DNA of 64,000 nt, from the NCBI GenBank assembly GCA_018343915.1, contig JABRWF010000003.1:3162001-3226000 (forward strand), in the 5' to 3' direction. Source of the stretch: Agroathelia rolfsii. Its lineage: Eukaryota; Basidiomycota; Agaricomycetes; Amylocorticiales; Amylocorticiaceae. Every line of letters begins with the position of its first letter. Position 1 is the first letter of the stretch. The translations under genes and the position numbers were made by a program. Under the pieces are notes generated by a model. It was not told the DNA's origin. It saw nothing but the letters and a program-made list of their open reading frames with translations, and made no database searches. Positions 24,600-35,617 of the stretch are shown piece after piece.

Positions 24600-26627
24600 T
24601 CATGCAAACGAAGTCTCTGTAAAACTGGCTTCTAAACGTCGAACAGCTTCAACACAGTCATCCTCAGCATCGGAACACCAAACCCACTTCCAGCGTGATT
24701 CAATGAGCCGACCCAGTTCCGACAGATTCTCTTGTTCGGTTCGGGTTGGATCATAGTTAAGATCCATCAAAGAGAACCATCTGGCATTTTGCTGGGAGCG
24801 AGCGCCTATGTCATATGCAAATGGCAGGCGGATTCTTTGGTATACTTCTAGTGCGTGCGAGAGCGTGGCTAGTGTCGTCAACTCGTGACCAAGGAGGGTA
24901 GACAGGATATAAGCATCCTGTATTGTCATTGAAGTGATTATTACGTTGAGAGTTTAAAAATATTGTCGTGTCATAAACGAGACACGAACCTCTATGGCTT
25001 GACCGGCACCGCTTCCCTGATGAGGCGCAAAAGCGTGCGCCTAGTAATATTTTAGAGAAATAAAGGGTAAAATATCCAAACCAACTTACCGCATCTCCAA
25101 TAAGTACGACATTACCCGAATACCAGGACGGGAATGGTTTGACAGCCTTTTAAGTTATAAATGATGATCAGAGACAAAGATTGAATATTCGAAGGGAGAA
25201 GAGTTGGCTTACATGTATGGCCCACTTCGAGGCCGAATCGGCACACTGGAGTGGAGCAGAAGTAATCAAAGATATATTCAACTTGAATTAAGATAATGCC
25301 TTTTTCGTATGAACTGACGTTTAAGATAGTTTTTACGTCTGTCCCAAAGTGTGCAAATATCTCTCGTGTCGTCTGTATCGACACCGCTTCTACATGGGGT
25401 CCGTCATATTTGGTCCATTCTTTCGTCTGATATTCAGAAACTACTGCAGAAATGTTGAGCAAGTCGGCCCTAAGAATCAATTGGATCGCAGTAAGTAATT
25501 AACAGCCTTTGATGTAGTAAACCAAGCCTACTTGGGGAGGGGATACATAGTGATACTCTACAGAAAAAATAACTTAGCAAAACATAATACTACTTCAAGC
25601 GAAAAGAGGCTTACAGATTCTTTGCTGCACCACTAAAGACAAGCCATGTTATCAAGCGTGGATAATTTTGAAATTACCTAAGCACAGGATGGATTTACTT
25701 ACCACAGAGGGTATCCGCGGGACCGGATGTCCTGCAGGCAACGCTACACGCAAACGGTCAAGTGGGATGGTCATCCGATAATTTATAGCACCAGTCCAAA
25801 TGGGTTCAATTGACTTGAGTAGCCTATCAGCTTCTGGAACCTTTCCTTGGCTTCGCAAATTGTCTGCAATCTCCTTTAGGAGACAACGACGGACGGGAGA
25901 CTTGATACCATCGGCCCCAACAAGTAGATCACAAGATGCAGCCGTTCCATCCTCAAATTGCATCTGAACTCCCGCAGGGATTTCTGAGCAGTGATCCGAT
26001 GTATTATTTTGCGAATAAGACTGCAGGCGCTTGGAGAGGTGGACACGGCAGGTCTTGGACAAGTGTTTGACTAACACGCCATGGAACGCCGCTCGATGAA
26101 CACCAGATAGACCACCTATAAAATTAGCGCGAAGCCAGTTTTTCAATATATTCACTTCTTTCAAAATCCATAATCAGAATGATAAGATAAAACTATACCT
26201 CTGAAATACATTTCGAAGAATTTCATTACGCGACCTTCTTCGCATTTGTAGAATTCAAAAGTACGAACTAGTAAATTTTGAAATACTCGTCAGAACCCGC
26301 GTCCAGTGGGAAGAAGAAAACACAAACGACCTTGTTCGTCTGACGGCACGGATGAGAGAACTTGCTCCAGGTCTTCAAGTCCAAGCTTCGCAAGGAGACT
26401 CCATGTTCTGTACCATATAGAAAGACCAGCACCAATCTCCCCAAATTTAGCAGCAGCCTCGTAAATGTCGATTTCGATGCCGGGAAAGCGTGATAAAGCC
26501 AACGCCATAGTGATGCCTGCCACCCCACCACCGCTGTGAATCACGGGAGTTGAAAGTCGATAGAATTCAAAGAGAATAGCTGAAAAAGAGATACTAACAT
26601 TATGCCTACTTTAAATTTGGTGGTCAT
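24600..26627 (-). CDS. FAD-dependent monooxygenase (salicylate hydroxylase-like)
   Basis: Group A aromatic-type flavoprotein hydroxylase. The start at 26627 (MTTKFKVGI) splices to give the dinucleotide-binding GIIGGGVAGITMALALSRF. The second FAD/NAD(P)H motif is LLVGADGIKSPVR, and the third, VVLIGDAAHAFAPHQGSGAG, is assembled across two short introns at about 25030-25110. The protein spans at least nine exons and ends at a TGA at 24600. These three motifs (GxGxxG, DG, GD) are complete, so it looks functional. Such enzymes decarboxylate and hydroxylate salicylate or oxidise other aromatics; many serve in secondary metabolism, but no biosynthetic partner genes lie nearby. No signal peptide or membrane anchor is seen, suggesting a cytosolic enzyme. 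Confidence 0.87.
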
Positions 26628-28431
26628 GTTGGAAAAACGATGAAAGTTTGGTGATAAGACTAAGAACCTGAGTTCTAGATACACAAAGGTAGCCTTAGTA
26701 GGGACTTAAGGCTCAAATGCAAAGATGATAGAGCTTGAAACTGGGAATGACAAGTCATGCAAGTCACACTTTTTATAGTTCACCGATGGAGAGCCGTCGT
26801 GAACAGGATTGAACTACTGAGACAGTCAGCAGAATCACACATAATCAAACCTGCAAGCTAATCCACAAATATCTGTCGGATAGTATGGTCTTCCGGTCTA
26901 GACCAACTTTGACTCCTTTCGTGTCTTCTGCGACCGGAAAACAGTCGGGAGAAGTATGATGAAGCTTCCAGGACCAATAATCTCAATAGAGGTGACGCTA
27001 TCTTTGTCATAGCCTGAGGGCAGATGTAAGCGCCTTTCAGGTACCGTTCCACCACCAATCAAGAGAGGTCAGGGAGGAGTACCCGTGCGATGAGTTTGAC
27101 AGCACTTCAATTACATAGTGATTTGGTGTGAGTAAGAAAGCCGAGCAAGAATGAAGAACACCATGATAATATTAGCCTAGAGAACTTAGGTCTACCCTCC
27201 GGTGTGCTCTCGGCCGGGATTAACTCCGATTTATGGAAGCAGCACCATAAAAAAATAGGCCCTTCAAATAATCATGTGTGGTGCAAGTTGTGTACGCCTG
27301 CCCGGCCGTAGCAATACTTGCCATTCTTATTTGCAGATACCATGTTGTGTCTGTACTTTGAAGGTGCTGCAATTACCGGCAAGAGAGACTTACACAGGTC
27401 ACAATCTAGTGGCCAAAGTGACGTGGTGCTCATCCCAATGTGAGCAAGCACCTTGCTAGTATGACTGGCAAGCTCGTTGGCGTCTGTTTCAGTGTTCAAC
27501 AGCCGGGAAGACCCATATGCAAACCTGAAGAATACTTGTGATACGACCGAAGATAGAGAGCGATTAATTTCCAGGGGCCTCCGGTGACGTGAGACCCTGA
27601 ATCATTCATTCACTAGCGGTCATAGTTTGAGTAGTAGAGGTAGCCCGGATGGGTAACGATGATGTATAGTATGCTGCGCGGCACTGGTAAGTTCAAAGTT
27701 CAAACATGTTCGGCTAACAATCCGAGTCATTGCCGAAATCTCGGGCTTATCTGATAATTTCCATGGCCTTTGATCATCATTTCGGCTTATCTGATAACAA
27801 GATCATATCTTCATCAATCAGCTTCAAGTAAGCCTAAGCGCTGTCTGCCCTCAATGGTTCCAGCTTTGTGTTTCAAAGAAAGAAAATTACTAATGCAAGT
27901 ACACAGCAGCCCTAGGACCTCTGTATACCAACCCTTTCTCTATTTTTACCCCTGTGATACTCTATACGTAACTTCTCAGGATCTCAAGGTGTAAGGTCAC
28001 TGTATTATTAAATCATACGATTACGAGATTCCGAATTATGCAAAGATATGTAAGCAATCGGCCTCAACAGTCAATACTGATATGTCAGTCTGGTTGCTCA
28101 ACACGTAATTCCATGCCGAGAAAGAGATATGGACTCAGTAGAAGAACTCAGTACTGGTGCGCTTGGTAACATTTGCGATAGTTACGATCATTCGTGACCG
28201 AATGCATTGACGTCCATCCAACGCAATGATCGTAAAAATGAGCGGTCCAACTTGATGAGTTCATTTCATTTTTTATACAAGTTTGAATTGAAATACTAGT
28301 TTTCAACAAACAGGTATTTTGTATCAGATCGAAATTCTACTAACAAAATTCGTCACAGGCCACACCAAGAATAGTATACATCAGTCAATAATCTGTGATT
28401 GGGAATTTTGTCAATATCACTCACCAACTCT
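26628..28431. other. 1.8-kb gene-free spacer
   Basis: Between the FAD monooxygenase promoter and the DAP1 3' end. Only short, motif-less open frames. A 14-bp direct repeat, GGCTTATCTGATAA, occurs at 27744-27757 and 27784-27797; each copy contains back-to-back GATA-factor cores (TTATC and GATAA). Confidence 0.5.
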
Positions 28432-29194
28432 CTACGCTTGTCCGTTCTCGACCAGTTTACCGCAAGTAATGTATTTGTGAGAGAAATGATCAAACCAGCC
28501 TAAGTCGACAAAAATTCAGCTCTAAACAGGTAGCACTATAATTATCATGTTTTATATCTTACCATTCATGTTGTCCCTGCATTGCCATCGGCATTTATTC
28601 AGCATATGTGAGAGTAAATCTAATAGGTGTACTTACATTTCCTCAGGTGTCAAGTCTTCAAGCTTGTCCAAGGGTTGGTCGATATCTGTCAGCATTTCTA
28701 GAAAGGCAAGTTTTAAACGATAGTATTCAAGACACTAGGTGCTATCCTTGTCGATTACTAACCCACGTCAAACGACTGCTTGGCCATGCCTCTTGACGCA
28801 TCCCGGCCAGCAAAGTTGCCATACATGCCATCTAAGGGTTAGACAGAGAGGTTTATATTGAACAAGTTCATATAGTACACTCCCTTGAACACTCACTGGG
28901 TCCGTAGAAGTTCCTTCCTTGCGTCACATCAAACACATGTCCTCTAATAGCAAGCAAAATCCGTCCATTATCCTTGCCATCATACTTGCTGAGCGTCTTA
29001 GGTGTGTAAACCTCGAAGCGAACAGTCGGAGGGTGTCGGGGAGGCAACCAGGAATATCCACCCTTGAATTCGTGGGGAACAGAAGAAGCGCTGGGTTTGG
29101 GTACGCTGGGCAGGAGGATGCGCTGTACGGTGTAGATAATGTACAGCAAGAGAGCAGTATTCACAGGGTTTCCAAAGCTAAATTCGAATGTCAT
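28432..29194 (-). CDS. DAP1: DAP1-type membrane heme protein (MAPR, cytochrome b5-like)
   Basis: Membrane-associated progesterone receptor family protein; the yeast and human relatives bind heme through Tyr and assist Erg11/CYP51 in sterol synthesis. The spliced product is 169 aa: an N-terminal membrane helix (VNTALLLYIIYTVQRILL), then the b5-like fold with FEVYTPKTLSKYDGKDNGRI, LLAIRGHVFDVTQGRNFYGP, GMYGNFAGRDASRGMA and the helix DKLEDLTPEEM. It finishes GWFDHFSHKYITCGKLVENG. Five exons, including a 14-nt microexon at 28563-28576 (GGACAACATGAATG) that joins PEEM to GWFDHF in frame. The Y in GMYGNF corresponds to the heme-binding tyrosine in the family. Confidence 0.9.
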
Positions 29195-29882
29195 TTGGCG
29201 ATACGTGGATTATCAGTGTGCAGCTAGGTCTAGTCCAGAGTCCGAACGACGATGAAGGTCGGTGAGTGATATTGTAATACGGCTTACAGGAAGTCTTGAA
29301 GCCATTGGTGCCAATGCCCGTGATGGCCGCGACCGGAAGCATATCTCAATCACTCTTAGGCTGGGGAGGCTAGTAGTTCCCCAAGTTTGCCAGCGTCTTC
29401 AAGTTCAACATCGACTTGGATATTGTTCAGCGGGATATGGTGATATGAATTTCTGTCTTTCACCATTTTTTTTTTAAACAATAGTGCCTCTTCGGTTATA
29501 TTTTAGAGCTCCAATCTGCTTTTATAGATGGAAAGGAGCATATATATTGGGTTTTATCAGTGTTTCGAGTCTGCTAAGCTAGCTGCAGCTGCCGTTGCAA
29601 TACTAGTAGTATTATTTACTTCATTCACATACATATATGAAGTCGAGAATACAAGAGATCACGTCACTCGACTAATTGAAGATGCACAAAAGAGACATCT
29701 CGCTTACGGAAACATGGACTTGGTCACAATTAACCATGTCTTCAAGGCTTCAGAAAAGCTTCAGCACATCCCTTCTGTTAAAGTCATTGTCACAACCAAT
29801 TACACTCGCCGAGCTACAAATTGTTGCTACCATCACCCACCTGTTAATAAAACAAAGCATTCTTGATCAATAGAAAAGAACC
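29195..29882. other. divergent promoter region of DAP1 and SLD5
   Basis: Two genes point away from this 690-bp stretch. An open frame at 29528-29866 (112 codons) has a hydrophobic segment but no start context, splice partner or family motif, and I do not call it. Confidence 0.5.
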
Positions 29883-30973
29883 ATGGACAACGACATGGAC
29901 TGGCAATTAGAAGGACAATCAGCAGATAACGATGCTGAACTCGATTTCATGCGAAAACTTGGCCTGGTCCAGGATACCACTCGTAGAGGACAGAAGTCAA
30001 ACGAGCCAGAACCGGACCGTGAGAGCGAATTTCAAGAGCTCATTCGACATTGGATGAATGAGCGCCATGCGCCGGATATTCTTGCCTCTCGCGATGAGCT
30101 CTTGGGCCGTATTCTGGATCATATCAGGAGACAGGTAGGTAAGAGACCAACATTCTGCTTTCATCTCTTTTTCTTTGTCTAGGAACAGCAATAGTCTAAT
30201 GCGTTAGCTGTGTAATTTCTAGACAGCTACTGTACAGTTACTCCTTTCAGAGCCCAGCTCTTCGGAAGATGAGCACTTCCGGATCATGCTCGCACAGACC
30301 GAAGTTGAAAGGGTTAAATTCGTCGTCAGATCTTATGTACGCACAAGATTATTCAAGGTATGTTTCATATTCGTGCATAATCAAAAGGTCTCAACATAAT
30401 ATCATCGCATCCTTGTCGTTGACGACAAGATCGAGAAATATGCACGATATATCATGTCTAATGTCGAGGTCCAAAGTCGTCTGTCCGAGATAGAGCTGGA
30501 GCATGCTCGACGGCAAGTGACTGGTCATCTCTGTTTCTCGAGATGAATATTCTGCGTACTAAAATCTTTTACCAACACCAGGCATGCTAAACTAAACGAT
30601 TATCACTTCAACAATACCGTTCTGCAAGGATTGCCCTTCGATCAACGAGGTCTAGACGATGACATGCCAATGATCATACCATCTATGAGTAAGTGTGTAA
30701 CCAATACACGACTGAAGCAATTACATTAACAACATATATTCTAGCAACTGCTCCTGACAAAAATAGAGCTGTATTTGTCCACGCTAGAATGCAGTGCCCT
30801 CGAATCACATTACCAGAGTATGTCTATAGTACATACCAACTGTACATCTCTCTAAGCAAGCTGATCACGCACTCAGTGGAACAACTTTGGAGATGGAAAA
30901 AGGACACATCTCGTTGATGCCATTTTATGTAGCCGAACAGCTCGTTGCACGGGGGGAAGCAGAGTTGGTCTGA
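29883..30973 (+). CDS. SLD5: GINS complex subunit Sld5
   Basis: Subunit of the GINS tetramer, part of the CMG replicative helicase with Cdc45 and Mcm2-7 in the nucleus. Five or six exons. The acidic N-terminus (MDNDMDWQLEGQ) leads to the signature A-domain FQELIRHWMNERHAPDIL and helix ELLGRILDHIRRQ; exon 2 supplies FRIMLAQTEVERVKFVVRSY and a further exon IEKYARYIMSNVEV. The small C-terminal B domain begins RAVFVHARMQCPRITLPDG and ends HISLMPFYVAEQLVARGEAE. Length is close to the family's 220-290 aa. Start at 29883 is the first ATG before the conserved part. Confidence 0.92.
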
Positions 30974-31203
30974 ATTTGGTAGACATCTGTTACTGTTCAT
31001 AGGCTAGCAACCTGTGAGCTGCGAGGCTATTTGGTGTAATACGGTATTGACAAATTACATGTAGGATACAGAAAAAAAAAAAAGACAACAGGAAAGTCGT
31101 AATAGCGGTCGTTAAGAACAAAAATCAAGGAAATAGAAAACATACAGCGTTTTTGTTATTTTATTTTCTCTATCTGTAAGAACACTTTTTTTTTTTTCGT
31201 CTT

Positions 31204-32193
31204 TCATCTTCCCTTGCTGGGGATATACGGCCTATCTTCATCTCCCCAATCTTCGTCCTCATCCACGGTCCCACTGGATGGACCATGATGATCGCTCTGG
31301 GGCGCACTCGTATTCTCCTCCTCATCCTCATCACGATCGTCCTCATCCTGCATCGTCGCATCGTCATCGCGGTCCCGCATAGCTGCTGCTGCTGCTGCCG
31401 CCGCCGCTGCAGCCTTCCTCCCATTCCGCCTGCGCAAAGTTGGCGCCGATGACGTGCCCGCAGCATCCTCGTCGCCCGCGTTGGCGTTCTTCTTGCCTTT
31501 ACCACGCTTGCGCTTCTCACCACCCTCGCCTTTGCCCTCGGTTAGATCGATGGTGCCTCCTGCTGAGGGATCAGGGACGGCCTGCACGATCTCCTTAAGG
31601 AAATCAAGCATTTCGGTTGTTTCCACAGCATGTTTACTAAAGACAGAAAGAAAGCAGGGTTAGGTACTGCTGTGCCGGGGGGTTGATAAACGCCAGTAAA
31701 AACGTACAGATGATACGCCTCGACCTTGCGTGCCCCGCGCGCAACAGTAACCTTGGCCGATTCTTCGACGATCATGGTCAAGAATAATTCCAGTGCCTTG
31801 GCTACATACACACAGAAAACAACGGCGATCGCAAGTGGCAGACAAGCAACCATGAAGTGTAATATAGTCCCATTACGAGGCCTATCAGATAAACATGCTT
31901 CTTTCAAAAGGAAGGGGATGGTAATTACAAATGACAACAGGTGTAGCCTGTGCAACCTTGCCGACTTCTTCATCCTTTTGCATGATTTTCTTGATGCGAG
32001 CCTAGTAGGTGGGAGTAGGGCAGCGAAGAGACAGACATGGGATCATATATATGTGTGCGTCATGTATGCGATATCATAAAAAGAAGAACAAAAGACCATA
32101 TGTGACTAGATTGAGTGAGGTCTTTCAGCATGCACAAACAGGGGAAACGGCGCGCACCACTGGAAATTTCGTCTGCTTATTCTTGTTCTTCAT
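31204..32193 (-). CDS. BUR6: NC2-alpha (DRAP1/Bur6) transcription co-regulator
   Basis: Histone-fold subunit that pairs with NC2-beta (Dr1) and clamps TBP on promoters, repressing or activating RNA polymerase II genes. Four exons: MKNKNKQTKFPV, then ARIKKIMQKDEEVGKVAQAT joined to PVVISKALELFLTMIVEESA and the last helix VTVARGARKVEAYHLKHAVE. The histone fold spans roughly residues 12-90 and matches the family closely. The tail is low-complexity: basic KRKRGKGKK, an 11-Ala run, and Asp/Glu-rich segments, ending YIPSKGR at a stop at 31204. The tail is longer than in yeast and of the mammalian DRAP1 kind. The exon 1 donor could lie three bases either way without changing frame. Confidence 0.92.
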
Positions 32194-32884
32194 CCTGTGC
32201 TGAGTTATTTTTTTAAAAAAAAAAATCGCACGAGCGGGATGGTGCAGGAGTGGACGGCGAGTGTAGCAGCAGCTGTAACTTTGAAAGATATTGATTTGTT
32301 TTTGAGTTCCTGCCGCGGTAATGTCACGGTGTTGTGGTGTATGCGACACACCTCTCGTAATGGGAAGGGGGGGCGGCGCCTGCCAATAGCGATCGTTGAT
32401 TGCTTCCGGGTACACAGAGGGCCAGTGTCTTTATATATCGGAGATTGCATAATTGCTACACGTGACTCGCGAATCCTCGGATCAGTCCGCCGATCAGAAA
32501 ACTATGCCCAATTCGTCAGATTTGTGGGTTAAAAATGTATTGGCATCAATGTTTCACTGGCAAGAGACCATGCAATTTATCATTCAATTGAATGAGCAGA
32601 CCAACAAGCCTAATGCACGATAGTCATAACTAAAAAAATTTAAAATACACCGTGTATAGAGGGGTTCCATGGTATATAGTGCAGGAAGGAATTATAATCA
32701 TAGCTATAAACTTGAAAAGGCCGAAAGGAGTAAAACAAAGAGAAAAGCATATAACAACAAAGAAACCCATAACAGATCCGGTAAAAAGAAGAAATTGTCA
32801 TAAAAGGGGCGTTATTATTAAACAGGCGGGCTCAGCTTGCGTTCTCTGTAGCGATCAACATCTCGTTAGAACAACTATTCTGGG
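32194..32884. other. intergenic spacer
   Basis: Promoter side of the NC2-alpha gene and 3' side of the first SLATT gene. Short open frames only; a T/A homopolymer lies at about 32208-32225. Confidence 0.55.
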
Positions 32885-34848
32885 TTATAAGTAACATGAA
32901 TAGAGAACATACGCTTGCTCCAGGCCCATGATTTCCTCAAATCGCGTCCGGAAACCTTTGATCTGCTTATCATAGGTTTCCCCGAGTAGATGACCATAGT
33001 CGCTATCAAAGTCTGAGACCTGCCTGATGAACGAGTCGAGTTCCTTTTTGATCGAAATCGACAGCTCGGGCTCTCTGGAGCCTCGCATACGAGCGAGATA
33101 TGAAGCCACCAGAGTCGATGTGCCACCTGTGATTGTAGTTACGATTAATGCCAAAAGGGGCAGGGGGAGAAGGAAAAGCAAAAAAAAAAAAAAAAAAAAA
33201 AAAAAACAAGTATTCAAATTGATAAACGCCAGAGGAAGTTATTGTTAAACGATCACATACCAAGTCCGGCGACTGCAAGGGAGATCTAGAGATAGATTGG
33301 GCGCACGGAGATAAGTATGCATCAAAGCGATGTATGATGAATTCATGAGTACTTACGGCTCTGCTGCCGTTGACGGCCGCAAACCCTGTCGTAAGAGCAC
33401 CAAGTACAACCTGAGCCGTTACTGAGCATGATTCCCCTAAAGTATATAGCGGTCACTCCCTACCTGTACGCCAATAGCTACGTTCAATGTATAACCGGTT
33501 TTTTTGGCTACATTAATGAGAAGAAGAAAAAGAACGGTTGAGTGGAGGGTCAAGTAAGACTAAAGGTAGCTATATGCACCTTTTATCGCATATCGATCAC
33601 GTTCTTCCGTGGCACTCTTGACCAGGTTTTTCAGACGGTCGCTAACAGTTGGTGGTCCTCGCTAACAAATTCGAAAAGTAGAGCAGAAATTAATGAGAGA
33701 ACCATAAGTCATCTTCATACGTCAAAATTAATAAAGAACCAGATGAATCAACTTACAACTTCACTCGCAGAACGAGCCACCTTTTCGTAACTGTGCGTAT
33801 TCGACCGCGAAAGGTCCAACGCCCCGTTCCCGTCTCCGCTATTCCCATTCTCGTGCTGGGATGGTGCACGGATGCTAAACGGCCGGCTGCTGTTGCGGCG
33901 TTCGCTATCAGCCCGCGGTTGAGCAGATCCAGGCACGTTAGAGTAACGATGGTCATCGACGGCAGCGGAGGCCGGAATCCCCGCCGTCGCAGGAACGACA
34001 CCGAATTCGTGCGTCTCGTCGTGTGTGATAAATGTCGGGTTCGACTGCATAGCGTTATTCCCCGTGTTCGCCCTCGAGGGATGTGGTGTATAATACGAGG
34101 AGCCTGATGTGTTCTGCCTTCTCGGTGGGTTTGCACCCGCACCGACGCCGGTACCTGGCCTAGAATTTGAGCTCGAATAGACGGGGAACCAGACCTCTGG
34201 ACTTGTCGTCGTCGTTGGTGTGTGCGCACGGGGAGGTACAACGGGGGTGGTGGTGGTGGTGGTTGTGTGGCTTGATGCAGTGACATCGGCATAGCTCGTT
34301 CGCCGCGGTCGCGTTGGTGCGGCTGGTGGAGGAGGGGGCATAAGCAAGGAGGAATCCGACAAACTAGGCATTTGCGAACTGGAAGATGGTGGCGCGCCTG
34401 GGTGGGTCGTCGACATGGTGGCGCGATCATCGCTGATGGTGACTTGACGCGGTGTAGGTTTCGCAGGTACGGGTGGTGGTGCACCAGGAACGGACGGAGC
34501 AGGTGCAGAAAGGGCAGAGTGGGGAGGTGATTTTGAGCGCGGTGCACTTTCGCCCAAGGAGGGATTGTTGGTGGGGAGTGTGTTCGTCGATGATCTCTGC
34601 GTGGCAGCCTCAGCTTCGGTTGGCCTGACTAGAATGGACTCTTGCTGAGGAGGAGGACGTGGAGGGACAACATTGCTAGGAGTCGGAGTTATTTGAGATG
34701 GAGAGCTGGAACGAGGGATGATGTCGACAGTTGCAGAGGACGGTCGATTGGTGTCGTCCGCCCTGGACAGGGGACGAGATAGCTGGGGTGCGTTAACCGG
34801 CATTGTCGCAGCACTGGCAGTAGGCTGGGATTCAGGATGGTGGTCCAT
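32885..34848 (-). CDS. SLATT-domain two-TM protein with disordered N-terminus (paralogue 1)
   Basis: First of two tandem paralogues. The first 360 residues or so are Pro/Ser/Thr-rich and disordered, with PPPPPAAP and polythreonine stretches. After the donor following SASEV, further exons give VSDRLKNLVKSATEERDRYA, then TM1 (TLNVAIGVQVVLGALTTGF), TM2 (ISLAVAGLGGTSTLVASYLA) and the cytosolic signature RMRGSREPELS with a helical tail ending at a TAA at 32885. This is the fungal SLATT layout (SMODS and SLOG-associating 2TM effector). Bacterial SLATT proteins are predicted pore formers coupled to nucleotide signalling; the role in fungi is unknown. Start at 34848 (MDHHPESQ) is preferred over an upstream ATG at 34956, which would add 36 mostly hydrophobic residues. 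Confidence 0.82.
33180..33206. repeat. 27-bp poly(A) tract in an intron
   Basis: Uninterrupted run of 27 A on the plus strand, read as poly(T) within an intron of SLATT paralogue 1. Length probably varies between strains or reads. Confidence 0.9.
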
Positions 34849-35617
34849 GACGAGGACAAAGACAAGAGGGAGGGAGAAAGCACGGCCGGGCCAGGGCAGG
34901 CGGAGCCCAAGAACACAGGTATTTATCGAGGATAGTGCATTCTGAACGATGGACACGGCAGAATCACAGGGCGGATGAAGCGTATGGTATACATGTGGTG
35001 TGATCAGATGAAAGGCATCTCAACATTCCCAGCATTGCACGAAATCGCTAGCGAAGAACGGTCAAAGCGTCGGCCAGTCCCCATGTCCGTGCTAGGTCAA
35101 AGATGTATGGCAATCAAGCAGAAGAGCGTCGTTCCTGTTTGCTGATGCAAAACCAACTACTAGCTGTACAGGAAACCTGTAGCTGGGGCATGAGAGGACA
35201 GTGAATAATAAAAATGATTTATAGCTTTTATTACAGGATAATAGGACCCTTGCGGGTAGAGTGGCCCTGCGATCGCGTAAGATTAACGAACGGAGAGCGC
35301 GGAGGTCAAACACAAGGGTTGGGCGAGGCTGGCACTTGACATGTCCTTGACAAGCATATCATATCCGTCCTCCAATCCTTCTTTTGCGCTCCATCATCAC
35401 ATCTCAATCAGTCTTCGGTCCCGAATAGGCGTCTGCCGCAATCATCAACCACGCAAAATTTAATCATAATAATACATTATGTACATTTATGGTAGTAATG
35501 TGCGGCTGATAACAATGCAAGAATGGTGGGAATATTCACAAGTCCGTAACAACAAATGGCAGATAAAGAAGAGGAAGCCCCCAACTATACAAAAAAAGAC
35601 AAGGTCAACTAGCTCTC
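34849..35617. other. spacer between the two SLATT paralogues
   Basis: Promoter of paralogue 1 and 3' flank of paralogue 2. No gene-like frame or repeated element was recognised, so the duplication is visible in the coding parts only. Confidence 0.55.

Noticed and set aside
29528..29866. 112-codon frame with a hydrophobic segment between DAP1 and SLD5
   Set aside because: No family match, weak context and position within the SLD5 upstream region.
31070..31198. A/T homopolymers near 31073 and 31186 as transposon tails
   Set aside because: No target-site duplication, element body or reverse-transcriptase remnant next to them; they sit in 3' flanks.
33753..34547. 264-codon alternative frame in SLATT paralogue 1
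   Set aside because: Frame-shifted reading of the Pro/Ser-rich arm; His/Arg/Pro-rich artefact.
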